DNA from: Planctomycetota bacterium
GTDB taxonomy: Bacteria; Planctomycetota; Planctomycetia; Pirellulales; Pirellulaceae
Assembly: GCA_018969045.1 (NCBI GenBank)
Contig: JAGWZB010000005.1
Location: 1-41,142, forward strand
Direction: 5' to 3'
Length of the DNA: 41,142 bases
In this document: positions 32,968 to 41,142 of the stretch, piece by piece
How positions within the stretch are numbered: the stretch's first letter is position 1
Layout: each line of letters starts with the position of its first letter
Made by a program: the position numbers and the translations under genes
The notes under the pieces: generated by a model
Seen by the model: only the letters and a program-made list of their open reading frames with translations
What the model was told of the DNA's origin: nothing
The model's database searches: none

Positions 32968-34112
32968 TGCTCTCTAGCCATCTTCATGAACAACTCGTAA
33001 CGAGCTTTCATCTCAACGAGGCTATCTCCTCCAAACTTATCCACCAAAGCGGTCGCAATTTCGAAAGCGACGACGTGTTCGACAATGATTGCTGCTGCGG
33101 AAATCGCGCAAACATCGCTCCTTTCGTAGTTGGCTCGATGGGGCTGCTTGTCCTCCATCCGTATCGAATCCAAAGGCTTCCGCAGCGTGCTAATCGGTTT
33201 TTTAGCAGCTCGCAGTATCAAGGACTGACCGTTGGTCATTCCACCTTCAAGCCCGCCTGCGTTGTTCGAGGGCCTGATGTAGCCCAAGTGAGGTAAGTGC
33301 GACAGACTTGCGTCATGATGTATCGGATCGTGGACCTGTGAACCCTGCTTGCGAGCCGCTTCGAAACCCATCCCAATCTCCACGCCCTTGATCGCCTGAA
33401 CAGCCATGACGGCCTGAGCCAGCCTTCCGTCAAGCTTGCGATTCCACTGGGCGTGCGTCCCTAGTCCAAACGGTAAACCATCAACCCGAACCTCAACGAT
33501 CCCACCCAAGGTATCCCCCTGGTCCGCCATACGATCGATGTAAGCCTGGGCATCTGGATCGGTGTGCGGTTGAACTGAGTACAGCGAGCTCTGATCTCGG
33601 CGAGCTCGAACTTCGGCGATCGACAACGCTTCAGTCCCTTGCGCACCGAATTGCATTTGACCAAGCTCGACGACATAACTGACTGTTTCGATACCGAATT
33701 CACGCAAGAGCAATCTTGCCAAAGCACCGGCTGCGACTCTAGCTGCTGTTTCACGGGCGCTGGATCGCTCGAGAACCCCTCGGATGGACCCCAAATACTT
33801 GATCGCACCAGTCAGATCCGCATGGCCAGGCCGAGGCCGCTCGAGCTCTTTAAGTCGTTCAAGCTTGTAATCGTTATTGACGATCTGCATGGCGATCGGA
33901 GAACCCAAAGTAACTCCTTGCCAAACTCCCGAGAGAATATTCACTTGATCCTGTTCGAGCTTCTGCCTTCCCCCCCGGCCATAACCACCTTGACGCAATC
34001 GGAGCTCGTTGTTGATAAACGCTTCGTCGATCTGAAGGCCCGCTGGAAAACCATCGACCATAGCAAGAAGTGATTTTCCGTGGGATTCGCCAGCGGTGGA
34101 ATAGGTAAGCAT
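32964..34112 (-). CDS. aroC: Chorismate synthase
   Basis: This FMN-dependent enzyme makes chorismate from EPSP, the last shikimate step. It has 382 residues. The family signatures are present: GESHGKSLLAMVDGFPAGL near the N-terminus, RQGGYGRGGRQKLEQD, RPRPGHADLTGAIKY, RSSARETAARVAAGA, and the late NAGGLEGGMTNGQ and LRKPLDS blocks. It lies 13 nt behind the RND pump gene on the same strand, so it is probably read from the efflux promoter or from a promoter within the pump gene. It converges with selO, the stops overlapping by 4 nt. No other aromatic pathway genes are nearby. Confidence 0.96.
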   Translation of the reverse strand: MLTYSTAGESHGKSLLAMVDGFPAGLQIDEAFINNELRLRQGGYGRGGRQKLEQDQVNILSGVWQGVTLGSPIAMQIVNNDYKLERLKELERPRPGHADLTGAIKYLGSIRGVLERSSARETAARVAAGALARLLLREFGIETVSYVVELGQMQFGAQGTEALSIAEVRARRDQSSLYSVQPHTDPDAQAYIDRMADQGDTLGGIVEVRVDGLPFGLGTHAQWNRKLDGRLAQAVMAVQAIKGVEIGMGFEAARKQGSQVHDPIHHDASLSHLPHLGYIRPSNNAGGLEGGMTNGQSLILRAAKKPISTLRKPLDSIRMEDKQPHRANYERSDVCAISAAAIIVEHVVAFEIATALVDKFGGDSLVEMKARYELFMKMAREH

Positions 34113-34125
34113 CGAAGTGATTTGG

Positions 34126-37100
34126 TTAAGTGGCTGCGCTGGATCGCTTTGAACCCGCGATCAACACATACAAACAAGGAACTACAAATAGGGTAAACAA
34201 CGTACCGATTGCCATACCGGCGACCAAGACGATGCCGATACTATTTCGAGCTTCAGCACCCGGACCGGTGACAAAAACCAGAGGCAAGTGTCCAAAAACG
34301 GTCGCCGCGCTGGTCATTAAAACCGGTCGCAATCGAGTCTTGGAAGCTTCGATCGCCGCATTCCATTTGCTCAAGCCCTCTTCTTGCAAATGATTGGCAA
34401 ACTCGACGATCAAAATCCCATTCTTAGCCACCAATCCCACCAGCGTGATGAGTCCGACTTGAGAATAGATATTCACGGTTGTGAGCCCAAGAAAAGTCAG
34501 CAGCAACGCACCGGAAATTGCCAAGGGGACGGAACCCACAAGCACGATCAATGGATCGCGAAAGGACTGAAACTGGGCCGCAAGCACCAAATAAATCAAA
34601 GCCAAAGCGATACCAAGAGTAACCGTCAAGGATGATCCTTCCTTGCGTATCTGCCTGGATTCTCCCGCGTAGTCCAACGCGGCCGTGGGTCCTACCACCT
34701 GTTGCACGATCTCCTCGATTTTGCGCAGACCGGATTCTTTGGTAAGCCCTGGGATGCCGGGGATGACCGCCGCTTGGATTTGAATCGAACTTTGCTGCTG
34801 AAAACGGCTCAGGACCCGTGGTGCCGTTTTAGGTACAACACTTGCAAAGGTCGAAACAGGGATCAATTGGCCACTGGGCGTTCGAATTTTCAAATCCATC
34901 AATGAGGAGGCCGACTGGCGATCTTCTTCGGCCAATTGCGGGATAACCTGATAAGAACGATTGAAGTAATTGAAGCGATTGACATAGCCACCGCCGAGCA
35001 AGACACCAAGCTCACCGGCGATCGATGCAAGATCGAGTTTCAAGTCGGCGACTTTCTCTCGATCAACCACCACTTGCGCTTGTGGCAAATCGACTTTCAA
35101 ATCTGTATCGACAAACATAAACAACCCAGTTTTGGAAGCCTCAGCCAGAATCTGTTCGGACAAAACCGTAAGTTGCTCGACGGGTAAATCGCTTTTGAGG
35201 ATCAGTTCCACATCAAAACTTCCAGCGCCTGGAAGTGGTGGAACGAGTACGGGAAATGGCTGCAGTCCGGGGATCTGCGAAGCGATACCGAAGGCCTGCG
35301 GGACCATGGCCTCCGTGCTGCGCATGTGTTCCTTCTCGCGGTCATGCCAACTCTTGGTGATGATACCTCCAAAGCCTGAGTTCGATCCAACCAGCGCCCA
35401 CATATAGTCCGTTTCGGGCATCACTGAAAACTTATCTGCAAGGACTTTAGCCCAACCTACGGAACTCTTCAGCGACGAATCCGGAGAGGCTTTGAGCATG
35501 ACCGCGATCGCTCCTTGATCCTCGACGGGCGCAAGTTCTTTGGAGCTCATGATGTAAAAAGGAGCCGCCGCAAAGGCGACTAACAAAGTTGCGAACGCTA
35601 TGGCCCAGCGAACCTCCAAAGCCCACACCAACATCGCGCCATAAGCTTGTTGGACTGCATCGAAAACTCGGTTGACAAGACGAGTCAATAAGCCTTCTTT
35701 GCCGCTGGCCGAGAGCATCTGTGCACTCATGATAGGCGATAGGGTTACTGCAACAACGCCGGATAGCAAAACTGCAGCGGCCAAGGTAAATGCGAACTCC
35801 TTGAAGAGCATTCCAGTCAGCCCACCTTGGAATCCAATCGGTGCATAGACCACTGCTAGTGTGATAGTCATAGCCACGATGGGACCGAAGAGTTCGCGAG
35901 CCCCCAGCAGTGCTGCGTCGATCTTGGTCATCCCTTCACGAATGTGACGCTGGACATTCTCGACCACAACGATCGCATCGTCGACCACAAGACCTACCGA
36001 CAGGACGATAGCAAGCAAGGTCAGCAGGTTCAGCGAAAAACCGAGCAAATACATCAGAATCGTCGCACCGATCAGAGATACCGGCATGGCGATCAGTGGA
36101 ACGATAGCGGTGCGGATCGAACCCATGAACAGAAAGACCACCAATCCGACGATGGCGATCGTCTCCATGAGTGTTTTTGAGATTTCCGAAAGGGCATCGC
36201 GCATGAAGCGAGTGGCGTCATAAGCCAGATTCATTTCCATGTGGCCTGGTAGATTTGGCTTAAGTTTCGCCATCGCGTCGTTGAGTCGATTAGCGACCTC
36301 GATTTCATTGGTACCTGGCAAAGGCCAAACGGAAACATACACGGCTTCTTTCCCTCGGTACATCGCTACCATGCCAGCTTCTTCCGAACCGAATTCGACG
36401 GTAGCGATATCCCCCAGGCGTATGACGGCTCCATCTTTTTGGGAGACGATCAAGTCTCGAAATTCATCTGCGGTTTTCAAGTCGGTGTCGGTAAGTAAGT
36501 CGACTTGAACCGAATCGTTTTTGACTCGCCCAATTGCGGCCAAATAATTGTTCCGTCTCAAGGCCCCGTAAACATCACCTGGGGTCAAGTTTAGTTCAGA
36601 CAATTTATTTGGGGAAATCCAGATCCGCATCGCGGGTGTGCGTCCCCCTTCGACCCCTACGCGTTGGACTCCGGAAATGGTGGTTAATTGCGGCTGAATG
36701 GTTCGTGTTAGGTAATCGGTAAGCTGTGGAATATCCCACTGGTTCGAAGTGAAACTCAGATAGAAGGAGGCGTAAGGACGATCGGCGCGTTGGATCTCAA
36801 CGACGCTTGGTTCGGCCTCTGCAGGCAATTCACGGCGCACTTGTTGCAAACGAGTGTTTACCTCCGCGAGAGCTTGAGTCGCGTTGTGATTGAGCTTTAG
36901 TCGAATCGTGATTTGGCTCGATCCGGCAACGCTTTTGGACTCGATGTAATCAACACCTCCGATCGACGAAACGGCTTTCTCGATGGGAGTTGTTAGAAAA
37001 CCACGGATTGTTTCTGCGCTGGCTCCTATGTAGATGGTCGTGATAACGATCGAAGTGCTCTCGAGCTTTGGGAATTGCTGGACCGGCAATGACTGCGCGG

Positions 37101-37185
37101 ACCGCACACCCAAGAGAACAATCATCAGGTTCACAACGATCGCAAGGACTGGATACCTGATAAAAATGTCGGTGATCGATTTCAT
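34126..37185 (-). CDS. RND multidrug efflux pump, HAE1 (AcrB/MexB) family
   Basis: This is a proton-driven inner-membrane pump of 1019 residues, the normal length. It shows the duplicated RND layout: helix 1 (about 8-28), a large porter loop, helices 2-6 with the proton-relay aspartates D402 and D403 in GLVVDDAIVVVEN (equivalent to D407/D408 of AcrB), then helix 7 and a second porter loop, and a final helix set (ALALIYLVLAAQFQSFRDPL; LITLVGLVAKNGILIVEFAN). FMGSIRTAIVPLIAMPVSLIG is typical HAE1. It follows the adaptor gene by 25 nt. No TolC-like outer-membrane channel or local regulator is in the window, so the drug spectrum and partner are unknown. Confidence 0.95.
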   Translation of the reverse strand: MKSITDIFIRYPVLAIVVNLMIVLLGVRSAQSLPVQQFPKLESTSIVITTIYIGASAETIRGFLTTPIEKAVSSIGGVDYIESKSVAGSSQITIRLKLNHNATQALAEVNTRLQQVRRELPAEAEPSVVEIQRADRPYASFYLSFTSNQWDIPQLTDYLTRTIQPQLTTISGVQRVGVEGGRTPAMRIWISPNKLSELNLTPGDVYGALRRNNYLAAIGRVKNDSVQVDLLTDTDLKTADEFRDLIVSQKDGAVIRLGDIATVEFGSEEAGMVAMYRGKEAVYVSVWPLPGTNEIEVANRLNDAMAKLKPNLPGHMEMNLAYDATRFMRDALSEISKTLMETIAIVGLVVFLFMGSIRTAIVPLIAMPVSLIGATILMYLLGFSLNLLTLLAIVLSVGLVVDDAIVVVENVQRHIREGMTKIDAALLGARELFGPIVAMTITLAVVYAPIGFQGGLTGMLFKEFAFTLAAAVLLSGVVAVTLSPIMSAQMLSASGKEGLLTRLVNRVFDAVQQAYGAMLVWALEVRWAIAFATLLVAFAAAPFYIMSSKELAPVEDQGAIAVMLKASPDSSLKSSVGWAKVLADKFSVMPETDYMWALVGSNSGFGGIITKSWHDREKEHMRSTEAMVPQAFGIASQIPGLQPFPVLVPPLPGAGSFDVELILKSDLPVEQLTVLSEQILAEASKTGLFMFVDTDLKVDLPQAQVVVDREKVADLKLDLASIAGELGVLLGGGYVNRFNYFNRSYQVIPQLAEEDRQSASSLMDLKIRTPSGQLIPVSTFASVVPKTAPRVLSRFQQQSSIQIQAAVIPGIPGLTKESGLRKIEEIVQQVVGPTAALDYAGESRQIRKEGSSLTVTLGIALALIYLVLAAQFQSFRDPLIVLVGSVPLAISGALLLTFLGLTTVNIYSQVGLITLVGLVAKNGILIVEFANHLQEEGLSKWNAAIEASKTRLRPVLMTSAATVFGHLPLVFVTGPGAEARNSIGIVLVAGMAIGTLFTLFVVPCLYVLIAGSKRSSAAT

Positions 37186-37210
37186 CGCAAAGAGGGAAGC
37201 CTGGTAGATG

Positions 37211-38296
37211 TTAAGGGGTTGCTTTGGTCAGATCCGATGGAACCACCCAGGTGCCGTCGTAGATTTTGAATGAGCCGTCAGCGATGATTTGTTCCTTGGG
37301 ATCGAGTCCCTGGCGTATCGATACATCATTTCCTAGGGTCGCACCGACGATTACTTCGCGGCGTTTAGCGATCCACTTTGATGTATCACTAGGATCGATT
37401 TGAGCGACGAAGCAAAAAGCACCTGTGGGATTGGTGCGTAGGGCTGAAGAAGGAATCAGCAGGGTAGGCTGCGAGTCTCCGTACTCGGCGACCACTTTGA
37501 CAGAGTCATTGATTTGAAGGGTTGCCGGAGGAGAGAGCACCTTGGCTCTAGCTGCAAGAGATCGAGTAACACGATCGGCTTGAGAGTCCACCGCGACGAC
37601 TTGGGCCTGGAGTTTCTTTCCGAGGTGCTCCAATGCCACCTGATCCCCCACTTGCAAATAGTCAGCCACATGTTGAGGCATCATGAAGTCGACGAAAACG
37701 AACTGATCGACTCCTTGAAGCATCGTTATTTGGGAACCTTCTGATAGATACTGTCCGGGTTGAATGTCAAAGACACCGGCTCGGGCTTGAAATGGAGCCA
37801 CAAGAATCTTTCGGCGAATGACGGCTTGGATTCTGGCGACTTCGGCTTGAGCCTGTGCCAGTTGAGCTTGGGTCTGGTCCAGATCCAATTCGCTCAATGC
37901 TTGGACCTCCATGGCTTTCTTGATTCGGACAAAAGTGGATTCGGCGATGCGTTGTGACGCTTTTGCGCTTGCGAGCATTGCTTCTTCGACACTGGTATCG
38001 AGTTCAACTAGAACTTGTCCTGGTTGGACCAAATCGCCGGACTGGAAATGGATCGCTTTGACAGTGCCGACGGTTTCGGTTCTCAGCTGGATCGACCGCG
38101 GGGCCACGACTGTGCCTATGACGGTCGTGCTAGATCGCAATTGAGTCGATTGAGGAGTTGAGAAAACCACGGGTGTCGGGTGGGCTTCTTGAACCGGTGC
38201 GGCCGATGAGAGCACACGGAATTTCAGCAGGTAGATGCCAAGGGCCAAGGCAGCAACGCCAAGAAGCACCGCGAGGGATCCTAGGAACTTTTTCAT
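37211..38296 (-). CDS. RND efflux periplasmic adaptor
   Basis: This is a membrane-fusion protein of 361 residues for the RND pump encoded next to it. An N-terminal anchor helix lies at about 4-24. The first half-lipoyl segment (TVGTVKAIHFQSGDLVQPGQVLVELD) leads to a short Ala/Gln-rich helical hairpin (about 108-160). The second half-lipoyl segment follows (VAPFQARAGVFDIQPGQYLSEGS), then beta-barrel and membrane-proximal domains containing LLIPSSALR. It is the first gene of the adaptor-pump-aroC run. The upstream 100 nt hold overlapping inverted repeats of TTTGGC/GCCAAA, possible operators. Confidence 0.92.
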   Translation of the reverse strand: MKKFLGSLAVLLGVAALALGIYLLKFRVLSSAAPVQEAHPTPVVFSTPQSTQLRSSTTVIGTVVAPRSIQLRTETVGTVKAIHFQSGDLVQPGQVLVELDTSVEEAMLASAKASQRIAESTFVRIKKAMEVQALSELDLDQTQAQLAQAQAEVARIQAVIRRKILVAPFQARAGVFDIQPGQYLSEGSQITMLQGVDQFVFVDFMMPQHVADYLQVGDQVALEHLGKKLQAQVVAVDSQADRVTRSLAARAKVLSPPATLQINDSVKVVAEYGDSQPTLLIPSSALRTNPTGAFCFVAQIDPSDTSKWIAKRREVIVGATLGNDVSIRQGLDPKEQIIADGSFKIYDGTWVVPSDLTKATP

Positions 38297-38360
38297 GCGG
38301 TTTGAGGCTTAAGGGGAAGCGGATAGAGCGATCGAGGGGATTGGAACAAGGGTACACGGT

Positions 38361-38388
38361 TTTGGCGTTTTGCCAAAGGTCGCTTTGG
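38361..38388. promoter_or_regulatory. Overlapping inverted repeats, candidate operator of the efflux operon
   Basis: TTTGGC (38361-38366) and GCCAAA (38372-38377) form a perfect inverted repeat; CCAAA (38373-38377) pairs again with TTTGG (38384-38388). A possible minus-strand promoter, TTGGCA-N16-TACCCT, shares these bases. The position about 65-90 nt before the adaptor start suits a repressor site. Confidence 0.4.
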
Positions 38389-38581
38389 AGAACCAAGCGA
38401 TTAGGCTGGTAGCTGCTGCTTTGGTAAACAGCATGGTTCAGGTCGATCTGTCTTACATCAGAGGTGTATTTTTGGTGGAAATAGATGATCGTTAAGGAGC
38501 GAGGTTCTTCCTTTGGGGCTGCCTTAGCGGAGGGTTAAAAACCTGAAATTCTGGCAAGCCAATGCTCAAAATCTGTTTCCA

Positions 38582-38611
38582 TTGTACTCACACAAGCTTG
38601 GCGTCTATAAT
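38582..38611 (+). promoter_or_regulatory. sigma70-type promoter of rho
   Basis: A perfect -10 TATAAT (38606-38611) lies 18 nt after TTGTAC (38582-38587). The start of transcription would be near 38618, giving an untranslated leader of about 180 nt before rho. Confidence 0.55.
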
Positions 38612-38625
38612 ACTTTGACGTGGAT

Positions 38626-38691
38626 CTGTCCACCCATTCTCCTCGAACATCCCACCAACAACCCGAACTCGATTTCGCTTGTCCAAACCCA
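38626..38691 (+). promoter_or_regulatory. C-rich, G-poor rut-like leader segment of rho
   Basis: By hand count, roughly 30 of 66 bases are C and about 6 are G, with runs such as CCCACC and AACCC. This C-over-G bubble of unstructured RNA is what Rho binds. A small CCCAC/GTGGG hairpin (38688-38702) follows. Confidence 0.5.
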
Positions 38692-38798
38692 CGTTTTGTG
38701 GGCTGACTGGAAGATTTAGCCGGCCTGTTTATTGTCAAATCCGCAGTCGTTGCTGGGTCGACACAGGCGGTTTTGAGTGATCGAGTTTGCCAAAACAA

Positions 38799-40178
38799 AT
38801 GACTGACCAAGACCGCGGTCGATCGCGACCCAATCGCAACATAAACGAGGTACTCTCGATTGCTGAGGAGATCCTTCGGGAGCGCAGTGGTATCGTCAAG
38901 CCACTGACGCTTCGGCCGGTGTTGGACTTTGCGACACTTCAGAGTATGTCTCAGGAAGAACTCGAGGGGCTCGCCAAGCTTGAAGGAATTCTTGGATGGG
39001 AATCCTTGACGCGACCGGAGTTGATTTACCAAGTCCTTAGGGCTCGGATGCAGTCATCTGGAATCATGATGGGAGAGGGAACGCTAGAGATACTTGCAGA
39101 CGGCTTTGGGTTTCTAAGGTCGGCTGCTCATCATTATGTTGCATGTCCCGACGATATTTATGTTTCGCCATCCCAAATACGTCGTTTTGGACTGACCAAT
39201 GGCATGACGATTTCGGGGAAGATTCGCCCTCCCAAGGAGAACGAACGGTATTTCGCGCTTTTGCGGGTCGAAGCGATCAATCATCGGAATCCCAACGAGG
39301 TGCGATCTCGCAAGTCGTTTGATTTGCTTACACCTCTGCATCCGAAACAGCGAATCATCTTGGAGACCCAAGCTTCGGAGATAGCGACCAGAGTTGTTGA
39401 TTTGGTCACCCCTCTGGGGTTTGGTCAACGCGGATTGATCGTGTCGCCACCTCGTGCCGGAAAAACGATTTTGATGCAGAAGATGGCAAGATCGGTACTA
39501 GCAAATTACCCCAATGCTTACGTCATGATGCTTCTCATCGACGAACGACCTGAGGAGGTAACAGACATGCAGCGCGAGGTACGAGGACCCAAGTGCGAAG
39601 TCATCAGTAGCACTTTTGACGAATCGGCCTCTAGGCACATTCAAGTTAGTCAGATGGTGCTTGAGAAAGCCAAGCGATTGGTCGAAGACGGGGTAGATGT
39701 GGTAGTTTTTTTAGACTCGATAACCCGATTAGCAAGAGCATGGAATGGTGAGTGCATACAATCGGGCAAGACCCTTACGGGGGGGTTAGATGCAAATGCC
39801 ATGCAAAAGCCCAAGGCCTTTTTTGGGGCGGCTCGGAAAGTTGAGGAAGGGGGCTCGTTGACGATAATCGCGACGGCTCTGGTGGGAACTGGGAGTAGAA
39901 TGGACGAAGTGATCTTTGAGGAATTCAAAGGAACAGGGAATATGGAGATTGTGCTCGATAGAGCACTTGTGGATCGAAGGATTTGGCCAGCGATTGATAT
40001 CTACCAAAGTGGTACACGTCGAGAAGAATCATTGCTCGATCCAGTGGAGCATCAAAAGATTGTTATCATGCGAAAAGCGCTAGCTGGATTAAGTTCGTCT
40101 GACGCCATGGAGCAGCTTGTCAATCGGCTGCAAAAGACTCGCAACAATGCGGAGTTTCTATTAGGGATCAAGGCCTAA
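38799..40178 (+). CDS. rho: Transcription termination factor Rho
   Basis: This hexameric RNA helicase ends transcription at rut sites. From the ATG at 38799 it has 459 residues; an upstream TTG at 38787 would add four. A short polar N-terminal extension precedes the Rho-N helices ([18 protein letters not shown]). The cold-shock RNA-binding domain ([13 protein letters not shown]...[16 protein letters not shown]) follows. The ATPase domain has Walker A PPRAGKT (217-223), [13 protein letters not shown], Walker [15 protein letters not shown] and the Q/R-loop region [35 protein letters not shown]. All key residues are present. The long C-rich leader suggests that it controls its own synthesis. A SpoU methyltransferase gene follows after 35 nt. 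Confidence 0.96.
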   Translation: MTDQDRGRSRPNRNINEVLSIAEEILRERSGIVKPLTLRPVLDFATLQSMSQEELEGLAKLEGILGWESLTRPELIYQVLRARMQSSGIMMGEGTLEILADGFGFLRSAAHHYVACPDDIYVSPSQIRRFGLTNGMTISGKIRPPKENERYFALLRVEAINHRNPNEVRSRKSFDLLTPLHPKQRIILETQASEIATRVVDLVTPLGFGQRGLIVSPPRAGKTILMQKMARSVLANYPNAYVMMLLIDERPEEVTDMQREVRGPKCEVISSTFDESASRHIQVSQMVLEKAKRLVEDGVDVVVFLDSITRLARAWNGECIQSGKTLTGGLDANAMQKPKAFFGAARKVEEGGSLTIIATALVGTGSRMDEVIFEEFKGTGNMEIVLDRALVDRRIWPAIDIYQSGTRREESLLDPVEHQKIVIMRKALAGLSSSDAMEQLVNRLQKTRNNAEFLLGIKA

Positions 40179-40213
40179 GACTTATGAGTCGATGGAGTAG
40201 GACTTGAAATCTC

Positions 40214-41020
40214 ATGAAAGCGGTTCAACGTATCCAGAGCCTAAACAATCCCGAGTTAAAGAGACTCAAGCGACTTCAAAGAGTTGAATCTGGCCGGAAA
40301 GAGTTTTTGATCGAAGGGACGCATTTATTAGAAGAGGCCGTAGCGACGGCTTGGCCCCTATGTAGTATTTATTACACAGACAGGTGGGCTCAAGAGAACC
40401 TCTCGTTGATTCACAGAACCTCACGAGACACCGACAAGTACGTGGTAGATCCTAGTTGGATTCGTCAAGCAGTAACAACGGATAATCCTGATGGTGTGGT
40501 AGGGATAGGAAGTTGGATGGGAGTAAACCAAACTGGACAATCCGATGAATTGTCTAGTGACATAAGCGATTGGAGTTTAGTTTTGGCTGGTGATGGAATC
40601 CAGGATCCAGGCAATGCGGGCGCCCTGCTACGAACCTTGGTTGGCTTAGGGGGGAATCGGTTGTATTTAAGTCCTGATTCGGTAAGTCCGGTACATCCGA
40701 AGTTCCTTCGTAGCACGGCAGGACAATGGTTTAGGAGACCACCTAGGGTGACCTCTATTAAAGATTTAGCCAAACATGCAATCCGAATTGGAGTGCAGGT
40801 GATCGTAGCGGACATGGGTGGAGAATCGATTGCTGATATGGACTTGAGAAAACCAACGGTGTTTGTATTGGGTTCGGAGGGGCGAGGGGTTAGTCCTGAG
40901 ATCAAGAAGGTGGCAGGAAGGGTTTGCGGCATACCCATGGCTGTTGGAGTCGAATCTTTCAACGTCGCGACAACAGGGGCGATTCTTTTATACGAAGCCC
41001 AACGTCAGCGATTTTCCTAG
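40214..41020 (+). CDS. SpoU/TrmH-family RNA 2'-O-methyltransferase
   Basis: This SPOUT enzyme transfers methyl from S-adenosylmethionine to a ribose 2'-OH of rRNA or tRNA. It has 268 residues. The N-terminal substrate-binding domain (about 1-105, including RKEFLIEGTHLLEEA) resembles RlmB/TsnR-type enzymes. The SPOUT knot carries the three SpoU motifs: IQDPGNAGALLRT (129-141), FVLGSEGRGVSPEI (217-230) and GVESFNVATTGAILLYE (245-261). The exact target base cannot be told from sequence. It lies 35 nt after rho and is probably co-transcribed. A palindromic repeat element starts 30 nt after its stop. Confidence 0.93.
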   Translation: MKAVQRIQSLNNPELKRLKRLQRVESGRKEFLIEGTHLLEEAVATAWPLCSIYYTDRWAQENLSLIHRTSRDTDKYVVDPSWIRQAVTTDNPDGVVGIGSWMGVNQTGQSDELSSDISDWSLVLAGDGIQDPGNAGALLRTLVGLGGNRLYLSPDSVSPVHPKFLRSTAGQWFRRPPRVTSIKDLAKHAIRIGVQVIVADMGGESIADMDLRKPTVFVLGSEGRGVSPEIKKVAGRVCGIPMAVGVESFNVATTGAILLYEAQRQRFS

Positions 41021-41042
41021 AAAAGCTAACTACCAACTCCCC

Positions 41043-41135
41043 AAAAAAGCGGGGACAGACCCCGCGCTCCTGGCTTTAAAAATCGGGTTGGGAATCGGGG
41101 TCTGTCCCCGTTTCCGTACCTTTTTTTCCGACTGC
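41043..41135. repeat. Palindromic REP/MITE-like element
   Basis: Two identical 15-bp arms, CGGGGACAGACCCCG at 41050-41064 and its reverse complement at 41096-41110, are separated by 31 nt. Each arm is itself an imperfect palindrome. A-rich and T-rich tracts flank the pair (AAAAAA on the left, TTTTTTT on the right). This GGGGACAGACCCC type is familiar from REP elements linked to IS200-like REP-associated tyrosine transposases. No transposase gene is in the window. It may also terminate the rho-spoU transcript. Confidence 0.7.
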
Positions 41136-41142
41136 TTTTGCC

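Larger units (their letters stand above)
38297..38798. other. Divergent intergenic region between the efflux adaptor and rho
   Basis: About 500 nt without a convincing gene. The left part serves the efflux operon (inverted repeats at 38361-38388 and a possible minus-strand promoter). The right part holds a rho promoter and a C-rich leader. I found no tRNA or small RNA with a clear terminator. A 165-residue minus-strand frame at 38535-39032 crosses rho and lacks coding character. Confidence 0.6.

Noticed and set aside
34126-38296. Heavy-metal (CusA-type) identity for the RND pump
   Set aside because: The proton-relay region and porter motifs are of the HAE1 drug-efflux type, and no Met-rich metal-binding motifs were seen.
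38535-39032. 165-residue minus-strand frame across the rho leader
   Set aside because: Overlaps the rho N-terminus and has no family likeness or start signal.

Overview
The window looks like chromosomal DNA of a planctomycete, most probably a Pirellulaceae relative. This is inferred from gene content, not from any rRNA gene: a MoxR/DUF58/BatA-like/vWA cluster, an ECF sigma factor beside an anti-sigma protein carrying a DUF1559-like module, a TPR-DUF1080 secreted protein, a DUF1570 peptidase, a membrane Ser/Thr kinase, and several planctomycete-type proteins of unknown function. Genes are tightly packed with many ATGA or GTGA stop/start overlaps. I saw no rRNA, tRNA, CRISPR array, insertion sequence or prophage gene; the window reads as ordinary core and accessory chromosome.

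Layout. 1-6129 (+): a coupled run of a 5'-truncated alpha/beta-hydrolase-like protein lacking the nucleophile serine, an unknown protein, a three-part ABC exporter (ATPase, double-FtsX permease, HlyD-type adaptor) and a small Cys-pair membrane protein. 6130-8380 (+): a tandem-repeat intergenic region, kbl and a family 4 uracil-DNA glycosylase. 8349-14474 (-): a distantly BshC-like protein and a GT2 glycosyltransferase behind a clear sigma70-type promoter; an ECF sigma factor with a candidate self-recognised promoter and its probable membrane anti-sigma factor; a DUF1570 metallopeptidase behind a GroES-like co-chaperonin. 14727-18752 (+): information-processing cluster rplY-pth-rpsF-ssb-rplI plus an unknown gene, without rpsR and with several RNA hairpins between genes. 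18839-25924 (+): the MoxR-DUF58-BatA-vWA operon behind an extended -10 promoter. 25941-29676 (-): pyrC followed by a transmembrane Ser/Thr kinase. 29839-32967 (+): TPR-DUF1080 and selO. 32964-38296 (-): RND efflux adaptor and pump with aroC directly downstream. 38799-41020 (+): rho behind a long C-rich, G-poor leader, then a SpoU rRNA/tRNA methyltransferase. The window ends in a palindromic REP/MITE-like element.

The most interesting observations are: the anti-sigma/DUF1559 fusion with a GGAACT-N16-CGTC promoter and a perfect palindrome over its -10; a rut-like leader in front of rho; a vWA protein whose domain is split by a transmembrane hairpin; mutually exclusive hairpins ahead of rplI and a hairpin train ahead of ssb; a hydrolase-like pseudoenzyme coupled to an ABC exporter; and the terminal palindromic repeat. 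No wholly new multi-gene system is certain; the sigma/anti-sigma-DUF1559 pair and the pseudoenzyme-exporter operon are the best candidates.
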